A DNA stretch of 41,188 nt from Bacteroidota bacterium (GCA_021824635.1 JAKAKD010000006.1:1-41188); one strand, 5' to 3'. Counted from the first letter of the stretch, positions 16,039-25,642 are shown. The notes: generated by a model not told the origin, from the sequence alone. Translations and numbers: made by a program.

Positions 16039-17337
16039 TCAATCCACATCATTTACAAACATCACCAACAAAGCGGCTATAAACATTGAAACACCTCCGG
16101 CAAGTAATGCGTAGATAGCTTCATTCCCCATGAAATGTCGTACTAAGAAACCAAGAATTGCGGCAGCAGTTATTTGTGGAATGACAATAAAGAAGTTGAA
16201 AATTCCCATATACACGCCCATCTTATCTGATGGGATTGAGCCAGCAAGAATAGCATATGGCATAGAAAGAATTGAAGCCCAAGCCAAACCAATCCCAAGT
16301 TCGGAAATAAGAAGTAAGTTTGGATCTTTAATGAAGTAAAAAGAGATAAGACCAAGACCGCCAAAGATCAAACTAATCATGTGTACTGTTTTCCGTGAAG
16401 TCTTTTTAGCAATCCATGGAATTAAAAAAGCAGTAAGAGCTGCAAAGCCGTTATATACTGCGAATAAAATTCCAACCCAGTTTGCACCTTCATTATATGA
16501 AGTGCTTGTGGGATCACTTGCGCCATAGATATGGTGTGTAACCGCTGGGGTGGAATAAATCCACATCGCAAAAAGGGCAAACCAAGAGAAGAATTGGACA
16601 AATGCGAGCTGAACCATAGTCTTTGGCATCTCAAGAAAAGATCTAAAAATTTCTATAACTCCTTTTACTAACCCCTTATTTTCTATCTTATTACGTTCAA
16701 ACAGTTCAATGTCTTCCGGTGGGTATTCTTTGGTCCTAAACACAGTCCAACCAACTGCTGATATGAAAGCAAATGCGCCGACATAAAATGAGTATCTTAC
16801 TGAAGGAGGAATTTCCCCTTGAGGAGCTGTATTACTTATTCCAAGCCAATTAGTAAAAATATATGGCAGTGCTGATGCAACAATTGCTCCGGTGCCGATG
16901 AAAAAACTTTGCACGGCAAATCCAGTAGTACGTTGATCCGATGGAAGAATGTCTGCTACAAGTGCCCTGAAAGGTTCCATTGAAATATTAATTGAGGCAT
17001 CCATCATCCAGAGCATTCCTGCAGCAACCCATAAGGCAGGAGAGTTTGGCATAATAATCAAACCTAACGATGCAAGTATTGCACCAACTAAAAAATATGG
17101 ACGGCGTCTTCCGAGTTTTCCCCAAGTTCTATCGCTTAAATAACCTATAATCGGTTGAACAATCAAACCAGTTGCAGGTGCTGCAATCCACAGTATGGGA
17201 ATTTCATCTATACTGGCACCTAAGGTTTCAAATATTCGGCTTACATTCGCATTTTGAAGTGCAAATCCGAATTGTATTCCCAGGAATCCAAAACTCATAT
17301 TCCAAACTTGCCAAAAGCTTAATCGTTTTTTCAACAT
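16039..17337 (-). CDS. MFS sugar transporter, SLC45/sucrose-transporter-like
   Basis: About 432 residues with around twelve hydrophobic segments. The cytoplasmic loop GYLSDRTWGKLGRRRPY after helix 2-3 and MEPFRALVADILPSDQRT in helix 4-5 are typical of the GPH/SLC45 branch of the major facilitator superfamily, which symports maltose, sucrose or other glycosides with H+ or Na+. A TTG twelve bases upstream (17349) is an alternative start; ATG at 17337 is preferred, though no clear Shine-Dalgarno precedes either. The gene is convergent with the sensor kinase (65-base gap) and divergent from the isoprenoid operon. It is a single-gene unit; the substrate is not determinable here. Confidence 0.85.
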   Translation of the reverse strand: MLKKRLSFWQVWNMSFGFLGIQFGFALQNANVSRIFETLGASIDEIPILWIAAPATGLIVQPIIGYLSDRTWGKLGRRRPYFLVGAILASLGLIIMPNSPALWVAAGMLWMMDASINISMEPFRALVADILPSDQRTTGFAVQSFFIGTGAIVASALPYIFTNWLGISNTAPQGEIPPSVRYSFYVGAFAFISAVGWTVFRTKEYPPEDIELFERNKIENKGLVKGVIEIFRSFLEMPKTMVQLAFVQFFSWFALFAMWIYSTPAVTHHIYGASDPTSTSYNEGANWVGILFAVYNGFAALTAFLIPWIAKKTSRKTVHMISLIFGGLGLISFYFIKDPNLLLISELGIGLAWASILSMPYAILAGSIPSDKMGVYMGIFNFFIVIPQITAAAILGFLVRHFMGNEAIYALLAGGVSMFIAALLVMFVNDVD

Positions 17338-17558
17338 AACTTTGTCCAATTGATTAATAATTTGAGGAACAATTTAACCGAATGTTGATTAAAAATCTTA
17401 AGAAAATTTACGAGTTATAGAAAATAGCCAAGGTAAATTCTTGATAAACATCTGATCGTAACTAAGTTTCTAATATTGATGATCACTTTGGATTGTCAAA
17501 TCAGAGAATCTCAGCTAAAAAATTTTTATTTTGTTTCTGAAATTAATTTTTAAATATA
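17338..17558. promoter_or_regulatory. Divergent intergenic region with presumed promoters for the transporter and fni
   Basis: About 220 AT-rich bases lie between the minus-strand transporter and the plus-strand isopentenyl diphosphate isomerase gene, so promoters for both must lie here. TTGATA at 17441-17446 could be a -35 element but no good -10 lies at the right distance. The ATG at 17559 has no Shine-Dalgarno, only AT-rich bases, as is common in Bacteroidota-like genomes. No operator is evident. Confidence 0.4.
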
Positions 17559-18599
17559 ATGGCTCAAGATAAAATATCGCAACGTAAAAAAGACCATCTT
17601 CAACTTTGTCTCAAAGAAGAAGTTATGTTCAAAACAAAAACAAACGGTTTAGAGAATTACGAATTTGAACATAACGCTCTGACGGAAGTCGTATTTAATA
17701 AAATAGACCTCTCAACCAGTTTTCTTAGTAAGAAAATTAGCTATCCTTTTTTAATTTCCTGTATGACTGGTGGAACAGATAAAGCTGAAAAAATCAATGA
17801 ACAATTAGCTATCGCTGCGAATATTCTAAACATTCCTATCGGTGTCGGCAGCCAAAGGAGTGCTTTGGGAAATAAAAGCCACCACTCTTCATATAGAGTA
17901 GTGAGACAAACTGCCGGAAAAGTTCCTGTTCTCGGAAATATTGGCGCTGCTCAAATTGCAAAACTAAAAAATATAATTGATGAGATAAAATTGCTGATTG
18001 ATCTTATTGAGGCAGATGCTATGGTGGTTCATCTAAATCCCCTTCAAGAATTATTACAACCTGAAGGAGAGCCGGATTTTAAGGGATTGCTAAAAAACTT
18101 AGAGAAGATATGTTCAAAAATCCATGTCCCAATAATTGTCAAAGAAGTTGGATCTGGAATTTCAAAATCTGTTGCAAAAAAATTAGTAGATATCGGAGTA
18201 GATGGAATTGATGTTGCTGGAGCAGGAGGAACTAGTTGGGCTGCAGTAGAGTTGATGAGAAAGAATGAAGAAGATATTTTTTTCAGAGAATGGGGATTGC
18301 CAACTTCTTATTGCATTAGAACAGTGAATGAATTAAAGAAAAACTCCCGGTTTACATTAATTGCTTCTGGCGGAATTAATAATGGAGTGGATATTGCAAA
18401 ATCTATTGCTCTTGGCGCTGATCTAGCAGCATCCGCAAGAATTATCTTACATGAAGTAACAAAGAATAGTTCTGACGGTGTAGTGGAATTAATTGAAGGA
18501 TGGTTCCTAACTGTAAAAAAAATAATGTTTTTAACCAATTGTGATAATATTTATAAACTAAATAAAGTAGGACTGATAAAAAAAAGGGAATTATATTGA
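17559..18599 (+). CDS. fni: Type 2 isopentenyl-diphosphate delta-isomerase
   Basis: 346 residues, the usual length for the FMN- and NADPH-dependent type 2 enzyme that interconverts isopentenyl and dimethylallyl diphosphate. Family motifs are plain: RKKDHLQLCL near the N terminus (phosphate contact), SCMTGGTDKAEKIN, GVGSQRS, HLNPLQELLQPEG with the catalytic Gln and metal-binding Glu, VKEVGSGIS, DVAGAGGTSW and ASGGINNGVD for FMN phosphate binding. It starts an operon whose next gene, a prenyl diphosphate synthase, consumes both isomers. The stop TGA overlaps the TTG start of that gene, implying coupled translation. The protein is cytosolic. Confidence 0.93.
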   Translation: MAQDKISQRKKDHLQLCLKEEVMFKTKTNGLENYEFEHNALTEVVFNKIDLSTSFLSKKISYPFLISCMTGGTDKAEKINEQLAIAANILNIPIGVGSQRSALGNKSHHSSYRVVRQTAGKVPVLGNIGAAQIAKLKNIIDEIKLLIDLIEADAMVVHLNPLQELLQPEGEPDFKGLLKNLEKICSKIHVPIIVKEVGSGISKSVAKKLVDIGVDGIDVAGAGGTSWAAVELMRKNEEDIFFREWGLPTSYCIRTVNELKKNSRFTLIASGGINNGVDIAKSIALGADLAASARIILHEVTKNSSDGVVELIEGWFLTVKKIMFLTNCDNIYKLNKVGLIKKRELY

Positions 18600-19588
18600 A
18601 AACGGATTCAGCTAAATATGGAATTGTGTACAAGAATGAAATTGCCAAAATTGAAAATAAATTGAGCAGGCTTATACTAGATAAGAAACCGAAATCGCTT
18701 TATGATCCATGTTCATATATATTAAGTGGCGGAGGAAAACGGTTACGTCCGTTCCTTCTTCTAATTTCTGCAAAGGCTGTTGGTGGAGATTTTAAAGATG
18801 TCTATAATGCTGCAACTGCAGTTGAAGTGCTTCATAATTTTACTCTTGTTCATGATGACATTATGGATAATTCAAACAAAAGACGTGGACGACCAACACT
18901 TCACAATAAATATGATTTGAGCACAGCTATCCTTGCAGGGGATAGTTTAATTGCTCTGGCATATGAAAGTCTTCTTAAAGATTCAAAACAACATACTGCC
19001 GAAATTGTTTCTACTTTTACTCGCGGAGTAATAGAAGTATGCGAAGGACAAAGTCTGGACAAAGAATTTGAAATACGTCAGAGTGTTTCTATTAATGAAT
19101 ACAAAAAAATGATCTACAAAAAAACAGCGGCACTAGCTCAAATGTGCTGTTCGGTCGGGGCTCAATTGTGCGGCGCAAGTAAGGAACAAATTAAAATCGT
19201 TTCCGATTATGGAAAAAATCTTGGTATGGCATTTCAGATTCAAGATGATCTGCTTGATATAATGGCTGAAGAGAATCAATTTGGAAAAACTGTAGGCAGC
19301 GATCTGCTTGAAGGGAAAAAAACATATCTGTTTTTACGCGCACTCGAAAAAGCAAAAGGGAAAGAAAAATCCGCTCTACTTAATGTTATAAAGAAAAAAG
19401 GAATTGAACGAACCGAGATAGACAAATACCGCAATCTTTATATAAAATTAGATGTTTTAAAAGATGCCGAGCGGGAGATAATGAAATACACTAAATTAGC
19501 TTTAAAAAATTTATCACAATTGCCAAATGATGATGGGAAAAATTTAATGCATTGGTTGGCAAACATCCTAATTAATAGAGACAAATGA
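18596..19588 (+). CDS. Polyprenyl diphosphate synthase (trans-type)
   Basis: 330 residues. It condenses isopentenyl diphosphate onto allylic diphosphates. The first aspartate-rich motif is DDIMD, followed by RRGRPTLHNKY; the second is DDLLD, and GGGKRLRP lies near the N terminus. Start is TTG at 18596, overlapping the fni stop as TTGA; GGGA lies a few bases upstream and no internal Met would keep the N-terminal motifs. Chain length depends on residues just before the first aspartate motif (AVEVLHNFTLVHDD). There is no bulky aromatic pair immediately before DD, consistent with geranylgeranyl or longer products, so the exact product (GGPP, hepta- or octaprenyl) is left open. Confidence 0.9.
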   Translation: MKTDSAKYGIVYKNEIAKIENKLSRLILDKKPKSLYDPCSYILSGGGKRLRPFLLLISAKAVGGDFKDVYNAATAVEVLHNFTLVHDDIMDNSNKRRGRPTLHNKYDLSTAILAGDSLIALAYESLLKDSKQHTAEIVSTFTRGVIEVCEGQSLDKEFEIRQSVSINEYKKMIYKKTAALAQMCCSVGAQLCGASKEQIKIVSDYGKNLGMAFQIQDDLLDIMAEENQFGKTVGSDLLEGKKTYLFLRALEKAKGKEKSALLNVIKKKGIERTEIDKYRNLYIKLDVLKDAEREIMKYTKLALKNLSQLPNDDGKNLMHWLANILINRDK

Positions 19589-19848
19589 TTGAACGTAAAG
19601 TTAAGATTATAAACAATGCTGGATTGCATACGCGTCCGGCTGCAAATATTGTTAAATTAGCATCAAAATATAAATGTGAATTTTCCTTGATTAAAGATGG
19701 CTTGAACATCAACGGGAAAAGTATAATTGGTGTTATGACTCTTGCCGCAGAAAAAGGTTCGGAGATCACACTGGTCTTTGATGGAATTGATGAAGAACTT
19801 GCCGCAAGTGAAATAGTAGATTATTTTAACAGAGGATTTGACGAGTAA
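19585..19848 (+). CDS. ptsH: Phosphocarrier protein HPr
   Basis: 87 residues. HPr relays phosphate from PTS enzyme I to sugar-specific enzymes II or to regulators. The active-site His15 is in GLHTRPAA, and Ser46 lies in NGKSIIGVMTLAA, the site used by HPr kinase in organisms that have one. The start ATG overlaps the stop of the prenyl synthase as ATGA, and enzyme I follows four bases after this stop. It is unusual that ptsH-ptsI are embedded between isoprenoid genes and a phosphosugar isomerase with no enzyme II in sight, which hints at a regulatory rather than transport phosphorelay, although enzymes II elsewhere in the genome cannot be excluded. Confidence 0.93.
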   Translation: MIERKVKIINNAGLHTRPAANIVKLASKYKCEFSLIKDGLNINGKSIIGVMTLAAEKGSEITLVFDGIDEELAASEIVDYFNRGFDE

Positions 19849-19852
19849 TTAT

Positions 19853-21601
19853 ATGAAATCTGAAAGTGAAAATATTTTAAAGGGAATTGGTGCGGCACCT
19901 GGCATTGCTATTTCCCAAGCTTTTATTTACAAAAAAGAAAAAGAAGAAATTACTAACGAATCAATCACCGATATTGATGAAGCGCTTGAGAATCTTGATG
20001 TTGCTCTCGAAAAATCCAAAAAAGAGTTAAGAAAAATTTTCTCTTTAGCGGTTGATAAACTTGGAGAAAAACGAGCTGCAATTTTTGATGCTCAGATAAT
20101 GATTCTTGATGACCCAATTTTAGTTTCAACTCTGCAAAATAGAATAAAGAATGAGATGCGTATTCCCGAATACATTGTAAATGATGAGATTTCCAAGTAC
20201 ACCGACTTGATGAACCTATCGCACGAGCCATATATGAAAGAACGCTCGCATGATATAGAAGATATCAAAAATAGAATCGTTCGAAATCTTAAAAAGAAAA
20301 AATGGAAATCAAAAATAACCAGCGATGTTGTTGTTGTTACTTCAACTGTTTCACCATCAGATACTGTATTATTTTCCCGCGTTAATGTTAAAGGCTATGT
20401 TACGGATTTTGGAGGTCTAACATCACATGCTGCAATTGTAGCTCGTTCACTTAACATTCCTGCTGTTGTAGGATTGCATGATGCTTCCAATAGAATTAAA
20501 GAAGGGGACTTGCTGATTATTGATGGATTTAAAGGAGAAGTTTTTGTTAATCCCGATGAAAAGCAACTTCATTACTATCAGAAAAAAATCAGTCAGTTGC
20601 AAAAGCAAGATACTGAATTAAATAAACTTCGTGAACTTCCGGCAAAAACTTTGGATGGGAAAGAGATTCAGCTCTTTGCAAACCTTGAACTTATTGATGA
20701 AATAGAATTAATTACTCGTAATGGTGCAAAGGGTATAGGTCTAGTTCGTACCGAACAATTGTTTGAAGAATATGAAGCTTTTCCGGATGAAGAAGAACAA
20801 TACAAAGTTTATAAAACTATTGCGGAAAGAATTTATCCTGAGACAGTAATAATCCGCACTTTTGATATTGGCGGCGACAAAGTTTTGCCTGTTGATTTGA
20901 AAGAGCCAAATCCGTTCCTTGGATGGCGAGGAATTAGACTTCTTTTGGACAGTCCTCAACTTTTCAAATCACAAATCCGTGCAATTCTTAGAGCAAGCTC
21001 TCATAAGAATTTAAAATTGATGTTGCCGATGATAACTTCAATTAGCGAAATCAAAAAATCCAAAGAAATTATTAATGAGTGTAAAGAAGAATTAAAAAAA
21101 GAAGATTTTGCTTTTGACAAACACATGGGTGTTGGAATAATGGTTGAAGTTCCTTCGGCGGCTGTTTTGATAAGAGATTTTGCCGAGGAAGTAGATTTTG
21201 TTAGCATCGGTACAAACGATTTAATTCAATATATTCTTGCTGTTGACCGAGGCAATGAGATTGTATCTAGCCTTTACCAGGAATTTCATCCGGCTGTTGT
21301 AAGAACTTTACACCACATAATTAGTGAAAGTAAAAATGCCGGAACGATGGTTAGTATGTGCGGAGAGATGGCAGCTGATCCGTTTGCAGTTCCATTATTA
21401 GTCGGCCTTGGTCTGGACTCGTTAAGCGTTTCTGCTTCTGCAATTCCGCTTATAAAAAAAATTATTAGAAATCTTACCTACAAAGAGCTACAATCTCTTG
21501 CTACTGAATGTCTCGCATTCAAAACTGAAAAAGAAATTAATAACCGTATGAGACGCTTCTTTAATGAAAAAGAAAAAGATCATATTAAAAACTTATATTG
21601 A
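19853..21601 (+). CDS. ptsI: Phosphoenolpyruvate-protein phosphotransferase (PTS enzyme I)
   Basis: 582 residues, normal for enzyme I. It takes phosphate from phosphoenolpyruvate onto a histidine and passes it to HPr. The N-terminal HPr-binding region begins LKGIGAAPGIA; the phospho-His is His192 in GGLTSHAAIVARS. The C-terminal PEP-binding barrel shows GIGLVRTEQLF, RTFDIGGDK, NPFLGWRGIR, SIGTNDLIQY and MCGEMAAD, the last holding the catalytic Cys. No GAF domain precedes it, so this is enzyme I rather than the nitrogen-type PtsP. A TTG fifteen bases upstream is in frame, but the ATG at 19853 fits the family N terminus better. Downstream lies the phosphosugar isomerase, eight bases away. Confidence 0.93.
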   Translation: MKSESENILKGIGAAPGIAISQAFIYKKEKEEITNESITDIDEALENLDVALEKSKKELRKIFSLAVDKLGEKRAAIFDAQIMILDDPILVSTLQNRIKNEMRIPEYIVNDEISKYTDLMNLSHEPYMKERSHDIEDIKNRIVRNLKKKKWKSKITSDVVVVTSTVSPSDTVLFSRVNVKGYVTDFGGLTSHAAIVARSLNIPAVVGLHDASNRIKEGDLLIIDGFKGEVFVNPDEKQLHYYQKKISQLQKQDTELNKLRELPAKTLDGKEIQLFANLELIDEIELITRNGAKGIGLVRTEQLFEEYEAFPDEEEQYKVYKTIAERIYPETVIIRTFDIGGDKVLPVDLKEPNPFLGWRGIRLLLDSPQLFKSQIRAILRASSHKNLKLMLPMITSISEIKKSKEIINECKEELKKEDFAFDKHMGVGIMVEVPSAAVLIRDFAEEVDFVSIGTNDLIQYILAVDRGNEIVSSLYQEFHPAVVRTLHHIISESKNAGTMVSMCGEMAADPFAVPLLVGLGLDSLSVSASAIPLIKKIIRNLTYKELQSLATECLAFKTEKEINNRMRRFFNEKEKDHIKNLY

Positions 21602-21608
21602 GGAAAAA

Positions 21609-22637
21609 ATGAATTTACAAGAAATGATGTCGAAATTGGATACAGAAAATCAATTCAAAGTATTAACTGATTCATACCAACAAATAGAATATGCTTGGAA
21701 TAATGATTTTGATGTATCGTCAATTAATAAATCAAAAATCAAAAATGTAATTGTAACCGGACTTGGCGGTTCAGCAATTGGCGGTGAACTTCTTCAGAAC
21801 TTTTTTAGGAATGAACTTAATTATCCATACCTGGTTAATAGGAATTACGAATTACCTCCTTACGCCAATGAAGAAACTCTTGTTATTGCATCTTCATATT
21901 CTGGCAACACTGAAGAGACAATAGCTGCCTTGAACCAGGCAATAAGTAAAAAGTGCCAGATTGTTTGTGTCTCAACCGGTGGCAAAATTGAAGAGATTGC
22001 TAAAAAGAATAATATTCCGTTTGGCAAACTTTTAAAAGGATTTCAACCGCGATTCGCACTATGGATAAATTTTTTCACTTTGCTAAAGACACTTCATTCA
22101 TTAAAATTAGTGCCGGATCAGACGGAGAATGTTCGTCAAGCTATTGATTTGTTAAAACGCAAAGGTGCCGAATATTCAAAACCCACAAATGAAGCTTTAG
22201 ATATTGCTGAAAAATTGTTGGGCTTTGTTCCGTTGATTTATTCGGTCAGCGATTATACTTCAGCAGTAGGTACACGTTGGAAAGGTCAATTCAATGAAAA
22301 CGCTAAACAGCATGCGTTTTTTGGTTATTTGCCTGAGCTTAACCATAATGAAATTTTGGGTTGGGAAGGTTACAAACCGACAATGAATTTTAAATTGATA
22401 AATATTATTGACAGCGATTATCATCAGCAGGTAAAGAAAAGATATGAACTGACTTCTGAAATGGTCAGAAAAGCCGGCGCAGAAATAATTGAAATCAAAA
22501 GCGGTGAAGCTACTGCAAAATTACGTTTGATTGATTCAATTTTTCTTGGCGATTGGGCAACATACTATTTAGCATTAATGCGCGGATTTGATCCGTCCTC
22601 AATTGATAGTATTAACTATCTAAAAGCACATCTATGA
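21609..22637 (+). CDS. Bifunctional phosphoglucose/phosphomannose isomerase
   Basis: 342 residues with two SIS domains. It interconverts glucose 6-phosphate or mannose 6-phosphate with fructose 6-phosphate, linking glycolysis to GDP-mannose and cell-surface sugars. Motifs: VTGLGGSAIGGELL and SSYSGNTEET in the first SIS domain, then GTRWKGQFNENAKQHAF and NHNEILGWEG in the second, typical of the archaeal/bacterial PGI/PMI family. An in-frame ATG at 21564 lies inside ptsI, but GAGG at 21600-21603 sits a few bases before the ATG at 21609, which is therefore chosen. It is the last gene of the fni-to-isomerase operon and is followed by a hairpin terminator. Confidence 0.88.
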   Translation: MNLQEMMSKLDTENQFKVLTDSYQQIEYAWNNDFDVSSINKSKIKNVIVTGLGGSAIGGELLQNFFRNELNYPYLVNRNYELPPYANEETLVIASSYSGNTEETIAALNQAISKKCQIVCVSTGGKIEEIAKKNNIPFGKLLKGFQPRFALWINFFTLLKTLHSLKLVPDQTENVRQAIDLLKRKGAEYSKPTNEALDIAEKLLGFVPLIYSVSDYTSAVGTRWKGQFNENAKQHAFFGYLPELNHNEILGWEGYKPTMNFKLINIIDSDYHQQVKKRYELTSEMVRKAGAEIIEIKSGEATAKLRLIDSIFLGDWATYYLALMRGFDPSSIDSINYLKAHL

Positions 22638-22645
22638 TAAAATAA

Positions 22646-22710
22646 TGGCGGAAATATTTTTTGGCATTATTAATTCCACCTCAAATTATTTCCGCCAATT
22701 TTTATTTTTT
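22646..22710. terminator. Bidirectional hairpin terminator between pgi/pmi and polA
   Basis: TGGCGGAAATA (22646-22656) pairs perfectly with TATTTCCGCCA (22687-22697), an 11-bp stem with a 30-base loop. A T-rich run (ATTTTTATTTTTT) follows on the plus strand. It lies between two convergent genes, so it can stop transcription from both sides. The loop is long for a classic terminator. Confidence 0.65.
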
Positions 22711-22717
22711 GTTTTCA

Positions 22718-25558
22718 TTAATGAGCATCAAGCCAATTATCGCCAACTCCGGTTTCCGCAACGACAGGCACATTCAAAGGAAGAGCATTTTCCATCAACT
22801 CTTTAATCATAGGTTGTAAATCTTTGATCTCATCTTTGTGAGCGTCAAAAACCAATTCATCATGAACTTGCAGAACCATTTTTGTCTTGGTTTTTCTCTT
22901 CTCAAGTTCCGCATGAATTTTTATCATAGCAATCTTAATCATATCCGCAGCAGTTCCTTGTATTGGCATATTGATAGCCACACGAGCTTCAAATTGTTGA
23001 ACTACCCGGTTCTTGCTGTTAATATTTTTTAGAAATCTTCTTCGTCCATAAAGTGTCTCTGCGAATTCTTTCTTCTTGGCACTTGCTACGCAATCATCCA
23101 TAAATTTACGGACGCTTGAAAACGATGAGAAATAATCATCAATAATTTTTTTTGCCTCTCCTTGAGTAATTCCTAATCGGGATTTTAGACCAAATGGACC
23201 AAGCCCATAAAGAATTCCAAAATTAACTTCCTTTGCTTTACGGCGCATATCGGGTGTAACATCTTTCGGATCAACTTTAAAAACTAGTGCTGCTGTTCTT
23301 CTATGAATGTCTTCTCCATCTTTAAAAGCTTTTGTCAATGTTACATCTCCGCATATGCTTGCCATAATGCGTAATTCAATTTGACTGTAATCAGCAGAAA
23401 GAATGAGATGATCTTTATCGCGCGGAACAAATGCTTTGCGAATCTCTTTACCAAGTTCTGTTCTGATAGGAATATTTTGAAGATTCGGATCGTTACTTGA
23501 AAGCCGTCCGGTTGAAACTGCCGCTTGATTATATGAAGTGTGCAATCTTCCTGTAGAAGGATGAATTAGCAGCGGCAATGCATCGGCATAAGTTGATTTG
23601 AGTTTGGAGACTTGTCTGTAATCTGAAATTACATCAATGATCGGGTGCATACCTTTCAACAGTTCAAGGGTTTTTGCGTCTGTAGAAAATCCGGTTTTTG
23701 TCTTAGACGGAGGAACAAGTTTTAACTTTTCAAAAAGAATTTTTTGCAGCTGTTGTGTAGAATTGATATTGAAATTTTCTCCGGCATGTTTTATAATTTC
23801 TGCCGAATAGTCATCAAGATTTTTTTGCAAAAATTCGCTGAATGCTTTTAAGCTTTTTTTATCAATCTTAATTCCTGTCCGTTCCATATCTTCAAGTACG
23901 GGAACAAGTGGAAATTCAATCTCGTAAGCAATTTTTTCAAGGTTTTCTTTTTTTAATTCCTTTCGCAATAATTCATAAAGCCGAAAAGTTATATCTGCAT
24001 CTTCACCGGAATAATCTGATAGCTGGTTAGGATCAACCTCAAAAATTTTCTCCGGAGTTTTTTTAGAACCAATTAATTCAGTAAGAGGAATTGGGCTGTA
24101 TCCTAAATATTTTTTTGACAGTTCATCCATTCCATGTTTTTCGTCTGCATCAATTACATAACTTGCAAGCATCGTGTCAAAGTAGAAATTCTTAACATTG
24201 ATTCCGAAATGCTTCAACACACCAATATCAAATTTTCCATTCTGGCAGACTTTTTTAATTTTTTCATTTTCAAAAACCGGTTTGAAAATTTTCACAAAAT
24301 CATCCATTGGTAAGCGGTCGCTCAAGTCAGATTCAAATAGTGAAGCTGATTGCGTAGCGGGATTAGTCGCAACAAAAAATGCTTCTTTAGGTTTCATTGC
24401 AAAAGCACATCCGGCAAGCTTAACGTTTAGTGTATCTAGTCCGTCGGTCTCTGTATCGAATACAAACAGTTCGCACTCGGAAAGTTTCTGCAATAATTCT
24501 TTTGCTTCTTTGTATGATAAAATTAATTTGTATTTAACTTTGGTTTTATCAAAGACGCTCATTTCCTTTGTTATCTCTTCAATTGCAGATTCATCTTTGA
24601 CCGGTTTTTCAACTATTTCTAACGGCTTCTCAATCTCTTTATCAACAAAAAGTTTTTTTAATTTGTTGGAGAATTGTTTGAATTCAAGCTCAGCAAAAAT
24701 TTTGAATAATTTTTCTAAATCCGGATTGTGGAATTTTGCTTCATCAAAATTCATGTGGAATGGTGTATCTGTTTTAATTGTCGCAAGTTCTTTGGAAAGG
24801 AATGCGTTCTCTTTATTCTCAGTCAGTTTGTTTACAATTCCGGCTTTCTCAATTTGGTCGAGATTTTTATAAATATTTTCTAATGATTTGAATTTTTGAA
24901 TTAGAGGCACCGCTGTCTTAGGTCCAATTCCCGCAACACCGGGAATATCATCGCTCGAATCTCCGACAAGAGCGAGATAGTCAATCATCTGAATCGGCTC
25001 GAACCCCATTTCCTCACGAACTTTATCTTCATCAAGAATCACAATTTCATCGGTAGACTTTCCCGGTTTAACAACTCTAATGTTTGGAGAGATGAGCTGT
25101 ATGTAATCTTTATCCGGAGTGATTGCGTAGCAGTCAAATCCTTGCTGTTCGGCTTCCTTCACAGCAGTACCAATCAAATCATCTGCTTCGTAACCGGGTA
25201 AAATATAAAGAGGAATATTAAACGCTCTAATGATTTCTTGAATGCGCTTGATCTGAGGAATCATGTCTTCCGGCATTGCTTGACGTGATGATTTGTAATT
25301 CTCATAGCGCTCATGTCTAAAAGTTTTTTCTTTTGAATCGAACCCTACAGCAAGGTAATCCGGTCTTGTATCTTCAATGATCTTAAAAAGTTGATTGAGG
25401 AATCCAAATACAGCAGATGTTGGTTCACCGGCAGATGAAGTCAGCGGACGGGATATAAAAGCATAATAACCTTTATATGCCAGCGCCATTGCATCTATAA
25501 TTACAAACTTAGGTTTAAGGAGCGGATTGTTATTGTATGATTTTTCCATCAAACTCAT
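22718..25558 (-). CDS. polA: DNA polymerase I
   Basis: 946 residues with all three classical domains. The 5'-nuclease domain (~1-300) shows VIIDAMALAYKGYYA, YEADDLIGT and GDSSDDIPGVAGIGPKTA. The 3'-5' proofreading domain (~345-540) keeps its metal ligands: FDTETDGLD (Asp368, Glu370), CQNGKFDIGVL and YSGEDADIT. The polymerase domain (~560-946) shows LILSADYSQIELR, the O-helix RRKAKEVNFGILYGLG and QVHDELVF. It fills gaps in repair and removes Okazaki primers. The retained exonuclease residues make it a proofreading Pol I, unlike some relatives with a dead exonuclease. It is convergent with the upstream operon and divergent from the secreted nuclease-like gene, transcribed alone. Confidence 0.96.
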   Translation of the reverse strand: MSLMEKSYNNNPLLKPKFVIIDAMALAYKGYYAFISRPLTSSAGEPTSAVFGFLNQLFKIIEDTRPDYLAVGFDSKEKTFRHERYENYKSSRQAMPEDMIPQIKRIQEIIRAFNIPLYILPGYEADDLIGTAVKEAEQQGFDCYAITPDKDYIQLISPNIRVVKPGKSTDEIVILDEDKVREEMGFEPIQMIDYLALVGDSSDDIPGVAGIGPKTAVPLIQKFKSLENIYKNLDQIEKAGIVNKLTENKENAFLSKELATIKTDTPFHMNFDEAKFHNPDLEKLFKIFAELEFKQFSNKLKKLFVDKEIEKPLEIVEKPVKDESAIEEITKEMSVFDKTKVKYKLILSYKEAKELLQKLSECELFVFDTETDGLDTLNVKLAGCAFAMKPKEAFFVATNPATQSASLFESDLSDRLPMDDFVKIFKPVFENEKIKKVCQNGKFDIGVLKHFGINVKNFYFDTMLASYVIDADEKHGMDELSKKYLGYSPIPLTELIGSKKTPEKIFEVDPNQLSDYSGEDADITFRLYELLRKELKKENLEKIAYEIEFPLVPVLEDMERTGIKIDKKSLKAFSEFLQKNLDDYSAEIIKHAGENFNINSTQQLQKILFEKLKLVPPSKTKTGFSTDAKTLELLKGMHPIIDVISDYRQVSKLKSTYADALPLLIHPSTGRLHTSYNQAAVSTGRLSSNDPNLQNIPIRTELGKEIRKAFVPRDKDHLILSADYSQIELRIMASICGDVTLTKAFKDGEDIHRRTAALVFKVDPKDVTPDMRRKAKEVNFGILYGLGPFGLKSRLGITQGEAKKIIDDYFSSFSSVRKFMDDCVASAKKKEFAETLYGRRRFLKNINSKNRVVQQFEARVAINMPIQGTAADMIKIAMIKIHAELEKRKTKTKMVLQVHDELVFDAHKDEIKDLQPMIKELMENALPLNVPVVAETGVGDNWLDAH

Positions 25559-25582
25559 CTTATCTCGTTAGTTTATTTTAAT

Positions 25583-25590
25583 TATATTTT
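25583..25590 (+). promoter_or_regulatory. TAnnTTTG-like -7 element candidate before the nuclease-like gene
   Basis: TATATTTT at 25583-25590 matches the Bacteroidota -7 consensus TAnnTTTG at all but the last base and lies 53 bases before the ATG at 25643, in the 84-base divergent gap with polA. No clear -33 TTG is present, so support is weak. Confidence 0.2.
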
Positions 25591-25642
25591 CAGTAGAGAA
25601 TATAAACAGATTCACACAATAACTACAAAGCAAGAGGAACAA

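Noticed and set aside
24198-24872. A 224-codon open frame on the plus strand
   Set aside because: It lies antisense inside polA, is Ser/Leu/Phe-rich in the way expected of a shadow frame, and has no recognisable domain or start signal.
24990-25010. A tRNA-like stretch resembling GGTTCGA
   Set aside because: It is polA coding sequence; no cloverleaf could be drawn. No tRNA or rRNA was found anywhere in the window.
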